Positions 26,187 through 34,456 of a stretch of DNA of 45,599 nucleotides are shown one piece after another (within the stretch, counting starts at the first letter, position 1; the number at the start of each line of letters is the position of its first letter). The stretch lies in NCBI GenBank assembly GCA_020403245.1, contig JADBYA010000046.1, forward strand, positions 1 to 45,599, given 5' to 3'. The notes under the pieces were generated by a model. It had not been told where the DNA came from and searched no databases. It saw only the letters and a program-made list of their open reading frames with translations. The stretch is from Flavobacterium sp. (GTDB lineage Bacteria; Bacteroidota; Bacteroidia; Flavobacteriales; Flavobacteriaceae). The position numbers and the translations under genes are program-made.

Positions 26187-27329
26187 ATGAATATGCAACA
26201 TCAAGTCATTTTATCGTTGGGCAGTAATCAAGGCAATCGCCTCGAAAACATTGTGTCTTGCATTGATAGTTTACATAATGAAATTGGCACTATAATTAGG
26301 GTTTCTAAGCTTTATGAGTCACCTTCCTGGGGTTTTGAAAGTGAAAATTTTTACAATTGTGCTGTTGTGATGCATACTCATAAAACGGCTCATCAATTAT
26401 TAGAAGAATGTTTGTTGCTTGAAGAATCTTTGGGAAGAATTCGTCAATATGCAACAAGTTATGAAGCTCGAATTATAGATATTGATGTCATTACTTTTGA
26501 TGAAGAAATTATTGCTTCCGAAAAACTGACAGTGCCACATCCCGAAATGCAAAACCGGCTCTTTGTCTTATTGCCAATGCAGGATTTGAACTTGGATTGG
26601 CGTCATCCTATTTTGCAGAAATACCTTCATGAATTATTGGTGCTTTCGGAAGACAAAAGCAATTGCATAGTGGTTAAAAATCTTGAGATTCCTATTGACA
26701 AAATTAAACTCAACCATTTCAATTACATTGCTATAGAAGGTAACATTGGAGCTGGAAAAACAACATTGACCAATAAATTAGCCGAAGATTTCAATGCCAA
26801 AACTGTGTTAGAACGTTTTGCGGATAATCCTTTTTTACCAAAATTCTATGAAGACCAAAATCGATATGCTTTTCCTTTGGAAATGTCATTTTTAGCCGAT
26901 AGATACCAACAAATTTCGGATGATTTAGCTCAATTTGATTTGTTTAAAGATTTTATTGTTGCCGATTATCATATTTTTAAATCGTTGATTTTTGCAAAAG
27001 TTACACTTGCTGAAGATGAATTCCGGTTATATAAAACGATGTTTGATATCATTTATAAAGAAATGCTAAAACCTGATTTGTATATTTATTTGTATCAAAG
27101 CACGGAACGATTATTACATAATATTAAAGAAAGAGGTAGAAGTTATGAACAAGAAATTCCGGCAACCTATTTAGATAAAATCAATAATGGTTATTTAGAT
27201 TATATAAAATCTCAAACAGGATTAAACGTGTTAATCATTGATGTGACCAATAGAGATTTTCAAAGTAATCAGGAGGATTATGTATATATTTTAAATGAAA
27301 TTCAGAATAAAATTTCAGGGCAGTACTAG
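26187..27329 (+). CDS. folK: bifunctional FolK (HPPK) - deoxynucleoside kinase fusion
   Basis: 380 residues. Residues 7-160 are HPPK: L-S-L-G-S-N-Q-G-N-R, Y-E-S-P-S-W-G-F, R-x-I-D-I-D-V-I-T-F and P-H-P-E-M-Q-N-R-L-F-V-L-L-P. HPPK pyrophosphorylates 6-hydroxymethyl-dihydropterin in folate synthesis. Residues about 180-380 are a deoxynucleoside kinase: Walker A G-N-I-G-A-G-K-T-T, E-R-F-A-D-N-P-F-L, the base-binding F-L-A-D-R-Y-Q-Q, and the lid R-G-R-S-Y-E-Q. Both domains look complete. The start could be M1 or M3 (M-N-M-Q). The fusion ties folate and thymidylate supply to nucleoside salvage. Confidence 0.93.
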   Translation: MNMQHQVILSLGSNQGNRLENIVSCIDSLHNEIGTIIRVSKLYESPSWGFESENFYNCAVVMHTHKTAHQLLEECLLLEESLGRIRQYATSYEARIIDIDVITFDEEIIASEKLTVPHPEMQNRLFVLLPMQDLNLDWRHPILQKYLHELLVLSEDKSNCIVVKNLEIPIDKIKLNHFNYIAIEGNIGAGKTTLTNKLAEDFNAKTVLERFADNPFLPKFYEDQNRYAFPLEMSFLADRYQQISDDLAQFDLFKDFIVADYHIFKSLIFAKVTLAEDEFRLYKTMFDIIYKEMLKPDLYIYLYQSTERLLHNIKERGRSYEQEIPATYLDKINNGYLDYIKSQTGLNVLIIDVTNRDFQSNQEDYVYILNEIQNKISGQY

Positions 27330-27344
27330 TTCGCTTTTCGTCTT

Positions 27345-27878
27345 TCAGAATCGTGCCATCTTTTGAAACAAATCCCAAACCACAATCCCTGCACTGACAG
27401 AAATATTCAAAGAATGTTTTGTCCCTAGTTGCGGTATTTCAATGGAACCATCACAAAGTTCAATCGCTTTTTGAGAAACACCATAAACTTCATTGCCAAA
27501 AACCAGTGCATATTTTATGTCTTTTTCAACTTGAAAATTTTGAAGGAAAATCGCATTTTCTACTTGTTCAATGGCAAAAATTGAAAAGTTATCTTTCTTT
27601 AAATTTTTAATTACTTCCGTTACCTCTTTATGATATTCCCAAGTAACGGTTTCTGTAGCGCCAAGAGCGGTTTTGTGAATTTCTTTATTGGGCGGAATGG
27701 CTGTAATGCCGCAGAGATAAATTTTTTCAATTAAAAAAGCATCGGCAGTTCTAAAAACAGAACCAATATTATGAAGACTTCTTATGTCATCAAGAATAAT
27801 TATTATGGGTGTTTTTGTAGCTTCTTTAAAAGCTGTAACCGATTTTCTTTCTAATTCTATATTTTCAAGCTTGCGCAT
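27345..27878 (-). CDS. SpoU/TrmH family RNA 2'-O-methyltransferase
   Basis: 177 residues containing only the SPOUT catalytic domain. Motif 1 is N-I-G-S-V-F-R-T-A-D, motif 2 is A-L-V-F-G-N-E-V-Y-G-V-S and motif 3 is I-P-Q-L-G-T-K-H-S-L-N-I-S-V-S-A-G-I. It methylates a ribose in tRNA or rRNA with S-adenosylmethionine. There is no N-terminal substrate-recognition domain, so the target cannot be named. It is convergent with the folK fusion, with 15 nt between the ends. Confidence 0.92.
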   Translation of the reverse strand: MRKLENIELERKSVTAFKEATKTPIIIILDDIRSLHNIGSVFRTADAFLIEKIYLCGITAIPPNKEIHKTALGATETVTWEYHKEVTEVIKNLKKDNFSIFAIEQVENAIFLQNFQVEKDIKYALVFGNEVYGVSQKAIELCDGSIEIPQLGTKHSLNISVSAGIVVWDLFQKMARF

Positions 27879-27917
27879 ATAATTTTATTTTTCAAAACGA
27901 TTTTTAGTCTTGTAGGG

Positions 27918-27925
27918 CAAAGATA
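27918..27925 (-). promoter_or_regulatory. -7 promoter box for the SpoU methyltransferase gene
   Basis: TATCTTTG on the minus strand, 39 nt before the start codon, matches TAnnTTTG. It lies just downstream of the terminator of the preceding gene. Confidence 0.45.
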
Positions 27926-27928
27926 TTC

Positions 27929-27969
27929 AAAAAAAAACTCGTCTCATTTTTAAAACGAGACGAGTTTTT
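27929..27969 (-). terminator. Rho-independent terminator after the DUF1573 gene
   Basis: AAAACTCGTCTC and GAGACGAGTTTT make a 12-bp perfect stem around about 10 nt. On the minus strand it ends in a long T tract. Confidence 0.85.
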
Positions 27970-27991
27970 CTTGAATAATAATTAACTAAAA

Positions 27992-28465
27992 TTAACTCTT
28001 AACTGGAGCTGCTCCTTCTGTAGCTGGAGCAGGTAAAACTGTTCCTTTAATGGTAAGAACTTTAGTTTCTTGTCCAATAGCATTGGATTTTACTGTAACG
28101 GTTTTTGTAAATGGACCAGGTCTTGCTGTATCATATTTTACGCCAATAGTTCCTTTAGCACCAGGAGCAATTGCACCTTCTGGCTTTGATGGAACAGTAC
28201 ATCCACATGAACCCTGAGTGCTTTCAATGGTTAATGGTTTTGTACCGTTGTTAACAAAAACAAATTCTCTGCTTCCATCAGCATTGTGAGGAATTGTTCC
28301 ATAATCGATGGTTTCATTTTCGAAAACCATTCCAGCACCATCTACTTTTGGAGTTTCTACTTTAGTAGCAGTAGTTTCTTTTTTTACAACTTTTTTTGCA
28401 GTTTGGGCACTTGTTGTTGCAGTACCGAAAACAGTAATTGCAGCTAATAGTATTATTTTTTTCAT
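27992..28465 (-). CDS. DUF1573 domain secreted protein
   Basis: 157 residues with a signal peptide (1-20, T-T-S-A-Q). Residues 45-145 form an Ig/MSP-like DUF1573 domain: I-D-Y-G-T-I-P, R-E-F-V-F-V-N-N-G-T-K-P-L-T-I, the signature S-C-G-C-T-V-P, and G-T-I-G-V-K-Y-D-T. The Cys pair could form a disulphide or bind metal. The function is unknown; the protein is abundant in Bacteroidota envelopes. The sequence downstream of the signal is Lys/Thr-rich. Confidence 0.88.
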   Translation of the reverse strand: MKKIILLAAITVFGTATTSAQTAKKVVKKETTATKVETPKVDGAGMVFENETIDYGTIPHNADGSREFVFVNNGTKPLTIESTQGSCGCTVPSKPEGAIAPGAKGTIGVKYDTARPGPFTKTVTVKSNAIGQETKVLTIKGTVLPAPATEGAAPVKS

Positions 28466-28491
28466 TTTTAAAAATTTTTATTTTTCTGATA

Positions 28492-28499
28492 CAAATTTA
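28492..28499 (-). promoter_or_regulatory. -7 promoter box for the DUF1573 gene
   Basis: TAAATTTG on the minus strand, 26 nt before the start codon, matches TAnnTTTG. No clear -33 TTG is present. Confidence 0.45.
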
Positions 28500-28616
28500 T
28501 TTAAAAAAGAAAGTGGTATCATTTTTTTTATCTTAATATTAAATTAATTTTTTTTAAGATGTCTATTCATTCTAAAATATTTAAATTCGCTTTCACAAAA
28601 ATATAATTCAAATCTA

Positions 28617-31223
28617 TTGTCAGCCAAAGAAACTCCAATAAAGGAAACGCCATTAATGAAACAATACAACGAGATAAAAAGAAAATATCCCGATGCATGT
28701 TTATTATTTAGAGTGGGCGATTTTTATGAAACTTTTGGTGAAGATGCCATTAGAGCTTCAAAGATACTCGGAATTGTTTTGACCAAACGGGGAGCTGGTA
28801 GTGAAACCGAAACTGCCTTAGCCGGATTTCCGCACCATTCTTTGAATACGTATTTGCCAAAATTAGTAAAAGCTGGACTTCGAGTTGCTATTTGTGACCA
28901 ATTGGAAGATCCAAAAATGACTAAAACCATCGTAAAACGAGGTGTAACCGAATTGATCACACCTGGCGTTTCAATGAACGATGAGGTTTTGCAATCAAAA
29001 TCAAATAATTTTTTGGCTTCTATTTATTTTGGAAAAAAACAATTGGGTGTAGCTTTTTTGGATGTTTCCACGGGTGAATTTCTAACAGCACAAGGCAATG
29101 ATGAGTATATTGATAAGTTGTTGCAAAATTTTAGTCCAAGTGAAATTTTAATTCAAAAGAATAATAAATTACATTTCAAAGAAGTTTTTGGAGATAAATT
29201 TAATGTCTTTTATCTCGAGGATTGGGTTTATAAAGAGGATTATGCGCTTGAAACTTTGACCAATCATTTTCAAACTAATTCTTTAAAAGGTTTTGGAATT
29301 GAAGAATTGCAAGATGGAATTATAGCTTCAGGGGCAGTTTTATTTTATTTATCCGAAACACAACATAATAAAGTGCAGCATATTAGCAGTATTCAGCGTA
29401 TAGCAGAGGATGCTTATATTTGGATGGACCGATTTACTATTCGAAACTTAGAATTATACCACAGTCATTCTCAAAATGCAGTGACACTGTTGGATATAAT
29501 AGATAGAACGCTTTCGCCAATGGGTTCTCGGCTTTTAAAACGCTGGTTGGCTTTGCCCTTAAAAGACATTCATAAAATAAGAAGCCGTCATGAAGTGGTT
29601 TCTTATTTAAAAGAAAATCAAGAAATTCTTCAAAAAATTCAATTTCAAATAAAGCAAATTTCCGATTTGGAACGTTTAATTTCCAAAGTGGCTACAGGTA
29701 AAATTTCACCTCGTGAAGTGATTTATCTTAAAGAATCTTTAGATGCCATAATTCCAATTAAGAGTTTAGCATTGGAAAGTAAACAAGAAGCTGTTCGTGT
29801 AATTGGGGATAGTTTACATGCCTGTGATTTACTTCGCGAAAAAATAAGAACAACACTCAATGAAGATTCTCCAGTTGCTATTGCCAAAGGAAATGCTATT
29901 GCTGTTGGGATTCATGCTGAGCTAGATGAACTAAGAAACATCTCTTTTTCAGGGAAAGAATATTTAGAAGGAATTGAAAGAAGAGAATCCGAATTGACAG
30001 GTATTTCATCTTTAAAAATTTCCTTTAATAATGTTTTTGGTTATTATATTGAAGTTAGAAATACCCATAAGGATAAAGTCCCTAGTGAATGGATAAGAAA
30101 GCAAACTCTTGTAAATGCGGAAAGATACATAACAGAAGAATTAAAAGAATACGAAACAAAAATTCTTGGTGCCGAAGAAAAAATTCATCAAATCGAAAGT
30201 CAATTATTTGAACAATTAGTGAGTTGGATTGCCACATACATCAAGCCAGTTCAACTTAATGCTAATTTAGTTGCGCAATTAGACTGCCTAACTTCTTTTA
30301 CACAATTGGCAATTGAGTGTAATTATGTTTGTCCAATTCTAGACGAATCCTTTGAATTGGAAATTACAAATGGTCGTCATCCTGTAATTGAAAAGCAGCT
30401 ACCTGTTGGTGTCCCCTATGTCCCCAATGATGTTTTTCTGGATAGAGAAACACAACAAGTCATTATGATTACTGGACCCAATATGTCTGGAAAATCCGCT
30501 ATTTTAAGACAAACTGCCTTGATTGTTTTATTGGCACAAATGGGAAGTTTTGTTCCTGCCGAAAAAGTGAGAATGGGTGTTGTCGATAAAATTTTTACCC
30601 GTGTTGGAGCCAGTGATAATATCTCGATGGGCGAATCTACTTTTATGGTAGAAATGAATGAAACCGCATCAATATTAAATAACATTTCTGAGAGAAGTTT
30701 GGTATTATTAGATGAAATAGGTCGCGGAACCAGTACTTATGACGGAATTTCAATTGCATGGGCAATAGCTGAATTTCTTCATGAAAATCCCGCTAGACCA
30801 AAAACATTATTTGCGACTCACTATCACGAGTTGAATGAAATGAGTGAATTGTTGCCGAGAATACAGAATTATAATGTTTCGGTAAAAGAATTAAAAGAAA
30901 CCGTACTTTTTATAAGAAAGTTAGTAAAAGGTGGAAGTGCTCATAGTTTTGGTATTCATGTGGCAAAAATGGCTGGAATGCCGCAAACGGTTATTCAAAA
31001 GGCACAAAAGCTGTTAAAGAAATTAGAAAAAAATCACTCCAGTGATGCACTTAATACGATTAAATCTTCTAAAGAGGATATGCAACTCAATATTTTTAAT
31101 TTAGACGATCCTTTATTAGAAGAAATCAGAGAAGATATTTTGAGTTTAGACATAAATACTTTGACTCCGGTTGAAGCATTGATGAAGCTAAATGAGTTGA
31201 AAAAGATTTTGTTAAAAAAGTAA
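28617..31223 (+). CDS. mutS: DNA mismatch repair protein MutS
   Basis: 868 residues from a TTG start, chosen because the family N-terminus (S-A-K-E-T-P-x-K-E-T-P-L-M-K-Q-Y) begins there; the next ATG (28656) would remove 13 residues. The mismatch-reading motif G-D-F-Y-E places Phe36 and Glu38 as in E. coli. The ATPase has Walker A G-P-N-M-S-G-K-S (about residue 619), Walker B L-L-D-E-I-G-R-G-T-S and the H-Y-H-E-L region. It recognises base mismatches and starts repair. The divergent DUF1573 gene shares its upstream region. Confidence 0.96.
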   Translation: MSAKETPIKETPLMKQYNEIKRKYPDACLLFRVGDFYETFGEDAIRASKILGIVLTKRGAGSETETALAGFPHHSLNTYLPKLVKAGLRVAICDQLEDPKMTKTIVKRGVTELITPGVSMNDEVLQSKSNNFLASIYFGKKQLGVAFLDVSTGEFLTAQGNDEYIDKLLQNFSPSEILIQKNNKLHFKEVFGDKFNVFYLEDWVYKEDYALETLTNHFQTNSLKGFGIEELQDGIIASGAVLFYLSETQHNKVQHISSIQRIAEDAYIWMDRFTIRNLELYHSHSQNAVTLLDIIDRTLSPMGSRLLKRWLALPLKDIHKIRSRHEVVSYLKENQEILQKIQFQIKQISDLERLISKVATGKISPREVIYLKESLDAIIPIKSLALESKQEAVRVIGDSLHACDLLREKIRTTLNEDSPVAIAKGNAIAVGIHAELDELRNISFSGKEYLEGIERRESELTGISSLKISFNNVFGYYIEVRNTHKDKVPSEWIRKQTLVNAERYITEELKEYETKILGAEEKIHQIESQLFEQLVSWIATYIKPVQLNANLVAQLDCLTSFTQLAIECNYVCPILDESFELEITNGRHPVIEKQLPVGVPYVPNDVFLDRETQQVIMITGPNMSGKSAILRQTALIVLLAQMGSFVPAEKVRMGVVDKIFTRVGASDNISMGESTFMVEMNETASILNNISERSLVLLDEIGRGTSTYDGISIAWAIAEFLHENPARPKTLFATHYHELNEMSELLPRIQNYNVSVKELKETVLFIRKLVKGGSAHSFGIHVAKMAGMPQTVIQKAQKLLKKLEKNHSSDALNTIKSSKEDMQLNIFNLDDPLLEEIREDILSLDINTLTPVEALMKLNELKKILLKK

Positions 31224-31287
31224 TATAATGCTGGAGTTTTTGTAAATCAACAGATTAAATTTTCTAGTTGTTTTTTTCAAAAAAAGG

Positions 31288-31318
31288 TTTGTATAATTCA
31301 ATTTTAGTATTACATTTG
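31288..31318 (+). promoter_or_regulatory. Consensus flavobacterial promoter of the tRNA pair
   Basis: TTTG (31288-31291), a 19-nt spacer and TACATTTG (31311-31318) match the Bacteroidota vegetative promoter exactly. It stands about 50 nt before tRNA-Gly. Confidence 0.8.
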
Positions 31319-31321
31319 CAT

Positions 31322-31346
31322 CCGCAATATGCTACAAGTATTGCGG
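31322..31346 (+). other. Hairpin in the tRNA leader
   Basis: CCGCAATA and TATTGCGG form an 8-bp perfect stem with a 9-nt loop, immediately after the predicted transcription start and 20 nt before tRNA-Gly. There is no T run, so it is more likely a processing or stability structure than a terminator. Confidence 0.6.
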
Positions 31347-31366
31347 TTCTAACAAATATTGTGAAT

Positions 31367-31439
31367 GCGAAAATAGCTCAGTTGGTAGAGCGCGACCTTG
31401 CCAAGGTCGAGGTCGCGGGTTCGAGCCCCGTTTTTCGCT
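31367..31439 (+). tRNA. tRNA-Gly (anticodon GCC)
   Basis: 73 nt. The acceptor stem GCGAAAA pairs with TTTTCGC, followed by discriminator T. The anticodon stem CGACC/GGTCG encloses TTGCCAA, giving GCC. The T arm is GCGGG-TTCGAGC-CCCGT. CCA is not encoded. Confidence 0.96.
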
Positions 31440-31558
31440 CAAAATAACGTTATGATGGATTCGTTTTATAAAATGAAATCTTCATAAAGTATAAATATCC
31501 GATGGTGAGTGTATTTAATTAATTTTTTTTAAAAATTAAACCATCAAAAAATCATTCA

Positions 31559-31644
31559 GCTCGAGTGGTGAAATTGGTAGACACGCTGGACTTAAAATCC
31601 AGTGAACAGCAATGTTCGTGCGGGTTCAAGTCCCGCCTTGAGTA
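31559..31644 (+). tRNA. tRNA-Leu (anticodon TAA)
   Basis: 86 nt. The acceptor stem GCTCGAG pairs with CTTGAGT (two G-T wobbles), followed by discriminator A. The anticodon stem CTGGA/TCCAG encloses CTTAAAA, giving TAA. A long variable arm (tgaacagcaatgttcgt) marks it as a class II leucine tRNA. CCA is not encoded. Confidence 0.95.
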
Positions 31645-31648
31645 CAAA

Positions 31649-31677
31649 AACCTCTAACGAAAGTTTGAGGTTTTTTT
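31649..31677 (+). terminator. Terminator of the tRNA transcript
   Basis: AACCTC-T-AAC and GTT-T-GAGGTT form a stem closed by a GAAA tetraloop, followed by T7, directly after tRNA-Leu. Confidence 0.85.
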
Positions 31678-31713
31678 GTAGCTTCTTTATAAAAAATCGC
31701 AATAATTCTATTT

Positions 31714-31795
31714 TCATTTCGGAGGAATCCCATCAAAAGCATAGTCAATTCATTCCAGTTTTGAAAAACAAAAAGTGAGATTCCTACGGAACGAT
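31714..31795. repeat. Imperfect inverted repeat of the GGAGGAATCCC / GAGATTCCTACGGAA type
   Basis: The left arm CATTTCGGAGGAATCCCA (31715-31732) and right arm TGAGATTCCTACGGAACGA (31776-31794) are imperfect complements about 43 nt apart. It resembles palindromic intergenic repeats common in Bacteroidota genomes. The rest of the gap 31678-31816 shows no gene. Confidence 0.55.
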
Positions 31796-31816
31796 AAAAC
31801 AGCATAAGTTTATTGC

Positions 31817-31851
31817 AAAAAAAAAGCCATCACGCACAAGCGGATGGCTTT
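31817..31851 (-). terminator. Terminator of the Ala-rich lipoprotein gene
   Basis: On the minus strand AAAGCCATC and GATGGCTTT form the stem and are followed by a run of T's, 31 nt after the lipoprotein stop. Confidence 0.85.
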
Positions 31852-31881
31852 AAATCTTTTAAAACAATTAGTGTTTACTAA

Positions 31882-32100
31882 TTATTTTTTAGCTGGAGCA
31901 GCTTCAGCTGGAGCAGCTTCTGTTTTAGCAGCAGTTGTATCTGCAGCAGCAGCAGTTGTGTCAGCAGCAGGAACAGCAGTTGTGTCAACAACCTCAACAG
32001 CAGTTGTGTCAACTGCATCAGCAGGAGCAGAATCAGCTTGTTTACAAGATACTACAGTTAATGCAGCAACGATAGCTAAACTTAAAAATACTTTTTTCAT
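31882..32100 (-). CDS. small Ala/Thr-rich lipoprotein with D-T-T-A repeats
   Basis: 72 residues. A lipoprotein signal with lipobox V-V-S-C (Cys19) is followed by a low-complexity tail built from repeats of V-D-T-T-A-V / A-D-T-T-A-A and ending E-A-A-P-A-E-A-A-P-A-K-K. At DNA level GCAGTTGTGTC recurs three times on the plus strand. Such tails are probably disordered spacers. It has its own terminator and a -7 box (32137-32144) upstream. The opposite-strand frame over the same bases is a composition shadow. Confidence 0.8.
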   Translation of the reverse strand: MKKVFLSLAIVAALTVVSCKQADSAPADAVDTTAVEVVDTTAVPAADTTAAAADTTAAKTEAAPAEAAPAKK

Positions 32101-32136
32101 CTTACTTAAAATAAAAGGTTAATTATTAATTCGAGG

Positions 32137-32144
32137 CAAAGATA
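32137..32144 (-). promoter_or_regulatory. -7 promoter box for the Ala-rich lipoprotein gene
   Basis: TATCTTTG on the minus strand, 36 nt before the start codon, matches TAnnTTTG; there is no TTG at the expected spacing. Confidence 0.45.
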
Positions 32145-32268
32145 TAAATTTTTTAATAGGTTAAAATATTTTTTCAACTTTTTTTCAAAAACCTATGTTT
32201 TGCTTCGCAGTTTATTTATCAACAACCGTGCCAAAACTAAAAATAATGTTAAAAACTAATCTTTTATT

Positions 32269-34404
32269 TTAATTTGGAGTGATTTTCATCTCTTTAATTA
32301 GGTTTTCTGCGCCAGCATATTTGTCGATTATGAATAATACATATCTAATATCAACCATTATATTTCTACAAATTTCAGGAGAATAGTATATATCACTCAT
32401 AGTTCCTTCCCAAACTCTATCAAAATTCAAACCAATCAAGTTTCCATTTGCATCAATAGCAGGACTTCCAGAATTTCCTCCTGTAGTGTGATTTGTTCCT
32501 ATAAAACAAACAGGCATTCTTCCTTTAGCACCATATCTTCCATAATTTTTTGTATGGTACAAATCAATTAGTTTTTTTGGAACATCAAATTCATAATCAC
32601 CAGGAACATACTTTTCCATAACACCTTCAAGAAACGTTATTGGTTCATAATTTACAGCATCATTTGGACTGTATCCTTTTACTTTTCCGTATGTTACCCT
32701 AAGTGTGCTATTGGCATCAGGGAAAATGCGAGCTGATTTTGGACTTAATTCCAAAATAGCTTTCATGTATGTACGCTGTGTTGCACTATTTTTAAAGTTC
32801 AGTTCATCATATTTTGGTACAACATTTTTAGTGTGAGCATCTGCCATTACTTTTAAAATTTGATATCCTTTATCAGCATTAATTTTTTCGATGACAGTTT
32901 TTGAGTCTCCATCTAATAAACTTCTAAAATCTTCTAGCTTTGTTAATTTAGTGTTGTTATAAACATCAGTAGTTAATTGAGAAGCATTAAGATTTTTCAA
33001 TTCATTTGGTAAAAATTGGGTAGGCAATCTTTTAGCATAAATAGCTATTAGTTGTTCAAATACATTTTTATCAACATTTACATTATAATCTTTATAAAAA
33101 TCTACAATTCCATTGGATAAATTATTTTTTCTATCAGTAAAAGCTTGTTCCCCTTTTGTTTTTAATACTTGTTCTAATTGGTATAAACGATACCCATTTT
33201 GAAGTAATTCTGAATTGCGCAAAGCCACTTCTGTATATAAATCTCTTGCCAAAGCATAGTCTTTTATTTCAGTGTAATTTTTTTCAAAATCGCTCAATAA
33301 ATTACCGTATTCTGCTTCCTTTCCTGCTTTGATAACTTTTTGTTGAAAATCACTTTCAAATTTTTGTTTTACTTCTATCGCATTCGCTTTTTTCAGCCCT
33401 TTGGATTCTCCCATCCATTTTTTCCAATAGTTAGCTACACTTGCGTATTTGGAAGCATATTGAATTTTGATGGCTTGATCTTTTCTCATAAATCCATCTT
33501 GCACTTTTAAAGCAGCATCGCGCACTTCAATTTTTGCAGGATTTAAGGTATTTACTATTTGTTCAACAGCAATTGCCGGTAAATACTCTTGAGTTCTTCC
33601 AGGAAAACCCATCACCATCGTGAAGTCATTTTCCTTAATTCCTTTTATTGATATTGGGAAGAAGTGTTTTGGCTTATAAGGAACATTGTCTTTTGAATAT
33701 TTAGCCGGTCGATTGTTTTTGTCAGCATATATTCTAAACAATGAAAAATCGCCCGTATGTCGTGGCCAAACCCAATTATCAGTATCTGAACCAAATTTAC
33801 CTATAGAACTTGGTGGAGCACCAACAAGTCGCACATCTTCATAATTTTCGATAACAAAAAGTAGGTATTGGTTTCCATCAAAAAATGTACGTATGCTGTT
33901 CTCTTGCCAAGTTTCTTTGGGTAATGTTTTATTTAAAATACTGATGTTTTCTTGAATTTTTTTCTGTTTTTCAGCTTCAGAAGTCAAAGTAGTTGTTCCT
34001 TCTAACACTTTTGAAGTAACATCTTCAATTCGGATAATGAAAGTAACATACAAATCTTTGTTGGGCAATTCCTCTTCCATTTTATAAGCCCAAAAACCAT
34101 CGGTTAAATAATCATGTTCAATTGTAGAATGGCTTTGAATATTATCAAAACCACAGTGATGATTGGTTAAAATCAACCCTTTGTCCGAAATCACTTCGGC
34201 AGTACAACCACCATCAAATTGTGGCACAGCATCTTTCAAGCTTGATTTGTTTGCCGAATAAATATCTTCCTCGGAGATTTTCATCCCAAGACTTTTCATT
34301 TCGCTTTCGTTCATTCCTTTTAATAAGGAAGGAATCCACATGCCGCCTTGTTGAGCTTGTGTTTGAATTACAAATAATAGTAGAAGTGATTTTAAAAATT
34401 TCAT
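32269..34404 (-). CDS. S46 family dipeptidyl-peptidase, predicted Asp/Glu-specific (DPP11-like)
   Basis: 711 residues with a signal peptide (Q-T-Q-A-Q, about residue 18). The catalytic His is in L-T-N-H-H-C-G (His83) and the nucleophile is Ser645 in G-G-N-S-G-S-P; the catalytic Asp lies in the D-T-D-N-W-V-W-P-R-H region. Residue 18 past the Ser is Arg663 (L-N-F-D-R-V-W-E-G). The equivalent position in P. gingivalis is Arg673 in DPP11, which reads acidic P1 residues, and Gly in DPP7. It therefore probably releases X-Asp/X-Glu dipeptides from peptides in the periplasm for use as carbon and nitrogen. Confidence 0.93.
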   Translation of the reverse strand: MKFLKSLLLLFVIQTQAQQGGMWIPSLLKGMNESEMKSLGMKISEEDIYSANKSSLKDAVPQFDGGCTAEVISDKGLILTNHHCGFDNIQSHSTIEHDYLTDGFWAYKMEEELPNKDLYVTFIIRIEDVTSKVLEGTTTLTSEAEKQKKIQENISILNKTLPKETWQENSIRTFFDGNQYLLFVIENYEDVRLVGAPPSSIGKFGSDTDNWVWPRHTGDFSLFRIYADKNNRPAKYSKDNVPYKPKHFFPISIKGIKENDFTMVMGFPGRTQEYLPAIAVEQIVNTLNPAKIEVRDAALKVQDGFMRKDQAIKIQYASKYASVANYWKKWMGESKGLKKANAIEVKQKFESDFQQKVIKAGKEAEYGNLLSDFEKNYTEIKDYALARDLYTEVALRNSELLQNGYRLYQLEQVLKTKGEQAFTDRKNNLSNGIVDFYKDYNVNVDKNVFEQLIAIYAKRLPTQFLPNELKNLNASQLTTDVYNNTKLTKLEDFRSLLDGDSKTVIEKINADKGYQILKVMADAHTKNVVPKYDELNFKNSATQRTYMKAILELSPKSARIFPDANSTLRVTYGKVKGYSPNDAVNYEPITFLEGVMEKYVPGDYEFDVPKKLIDLYHTKNYGRYGAKGRMPVCFIGTNHTTGGNSGSPAIDANGNLIGLNFDRVWEGTMSDIYYSPEICRNIMVDIRYVLFIIDKYAGAENLIKEMKITPN

Positions 34405-34456
34405 AGGTAAAATATTTGTTAATTGTGCAAGTTAATTGTTTTGTCTTTTTTGTAAA

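Noticed and set aside
31844..32122. Plus-strand Ala/Val/Ser-rich frame over the Ala-rich lipoprotein
   Set aside because: Shadow of repeat DNA; the minus strand has the lipobox, a -7 box and a terminator.
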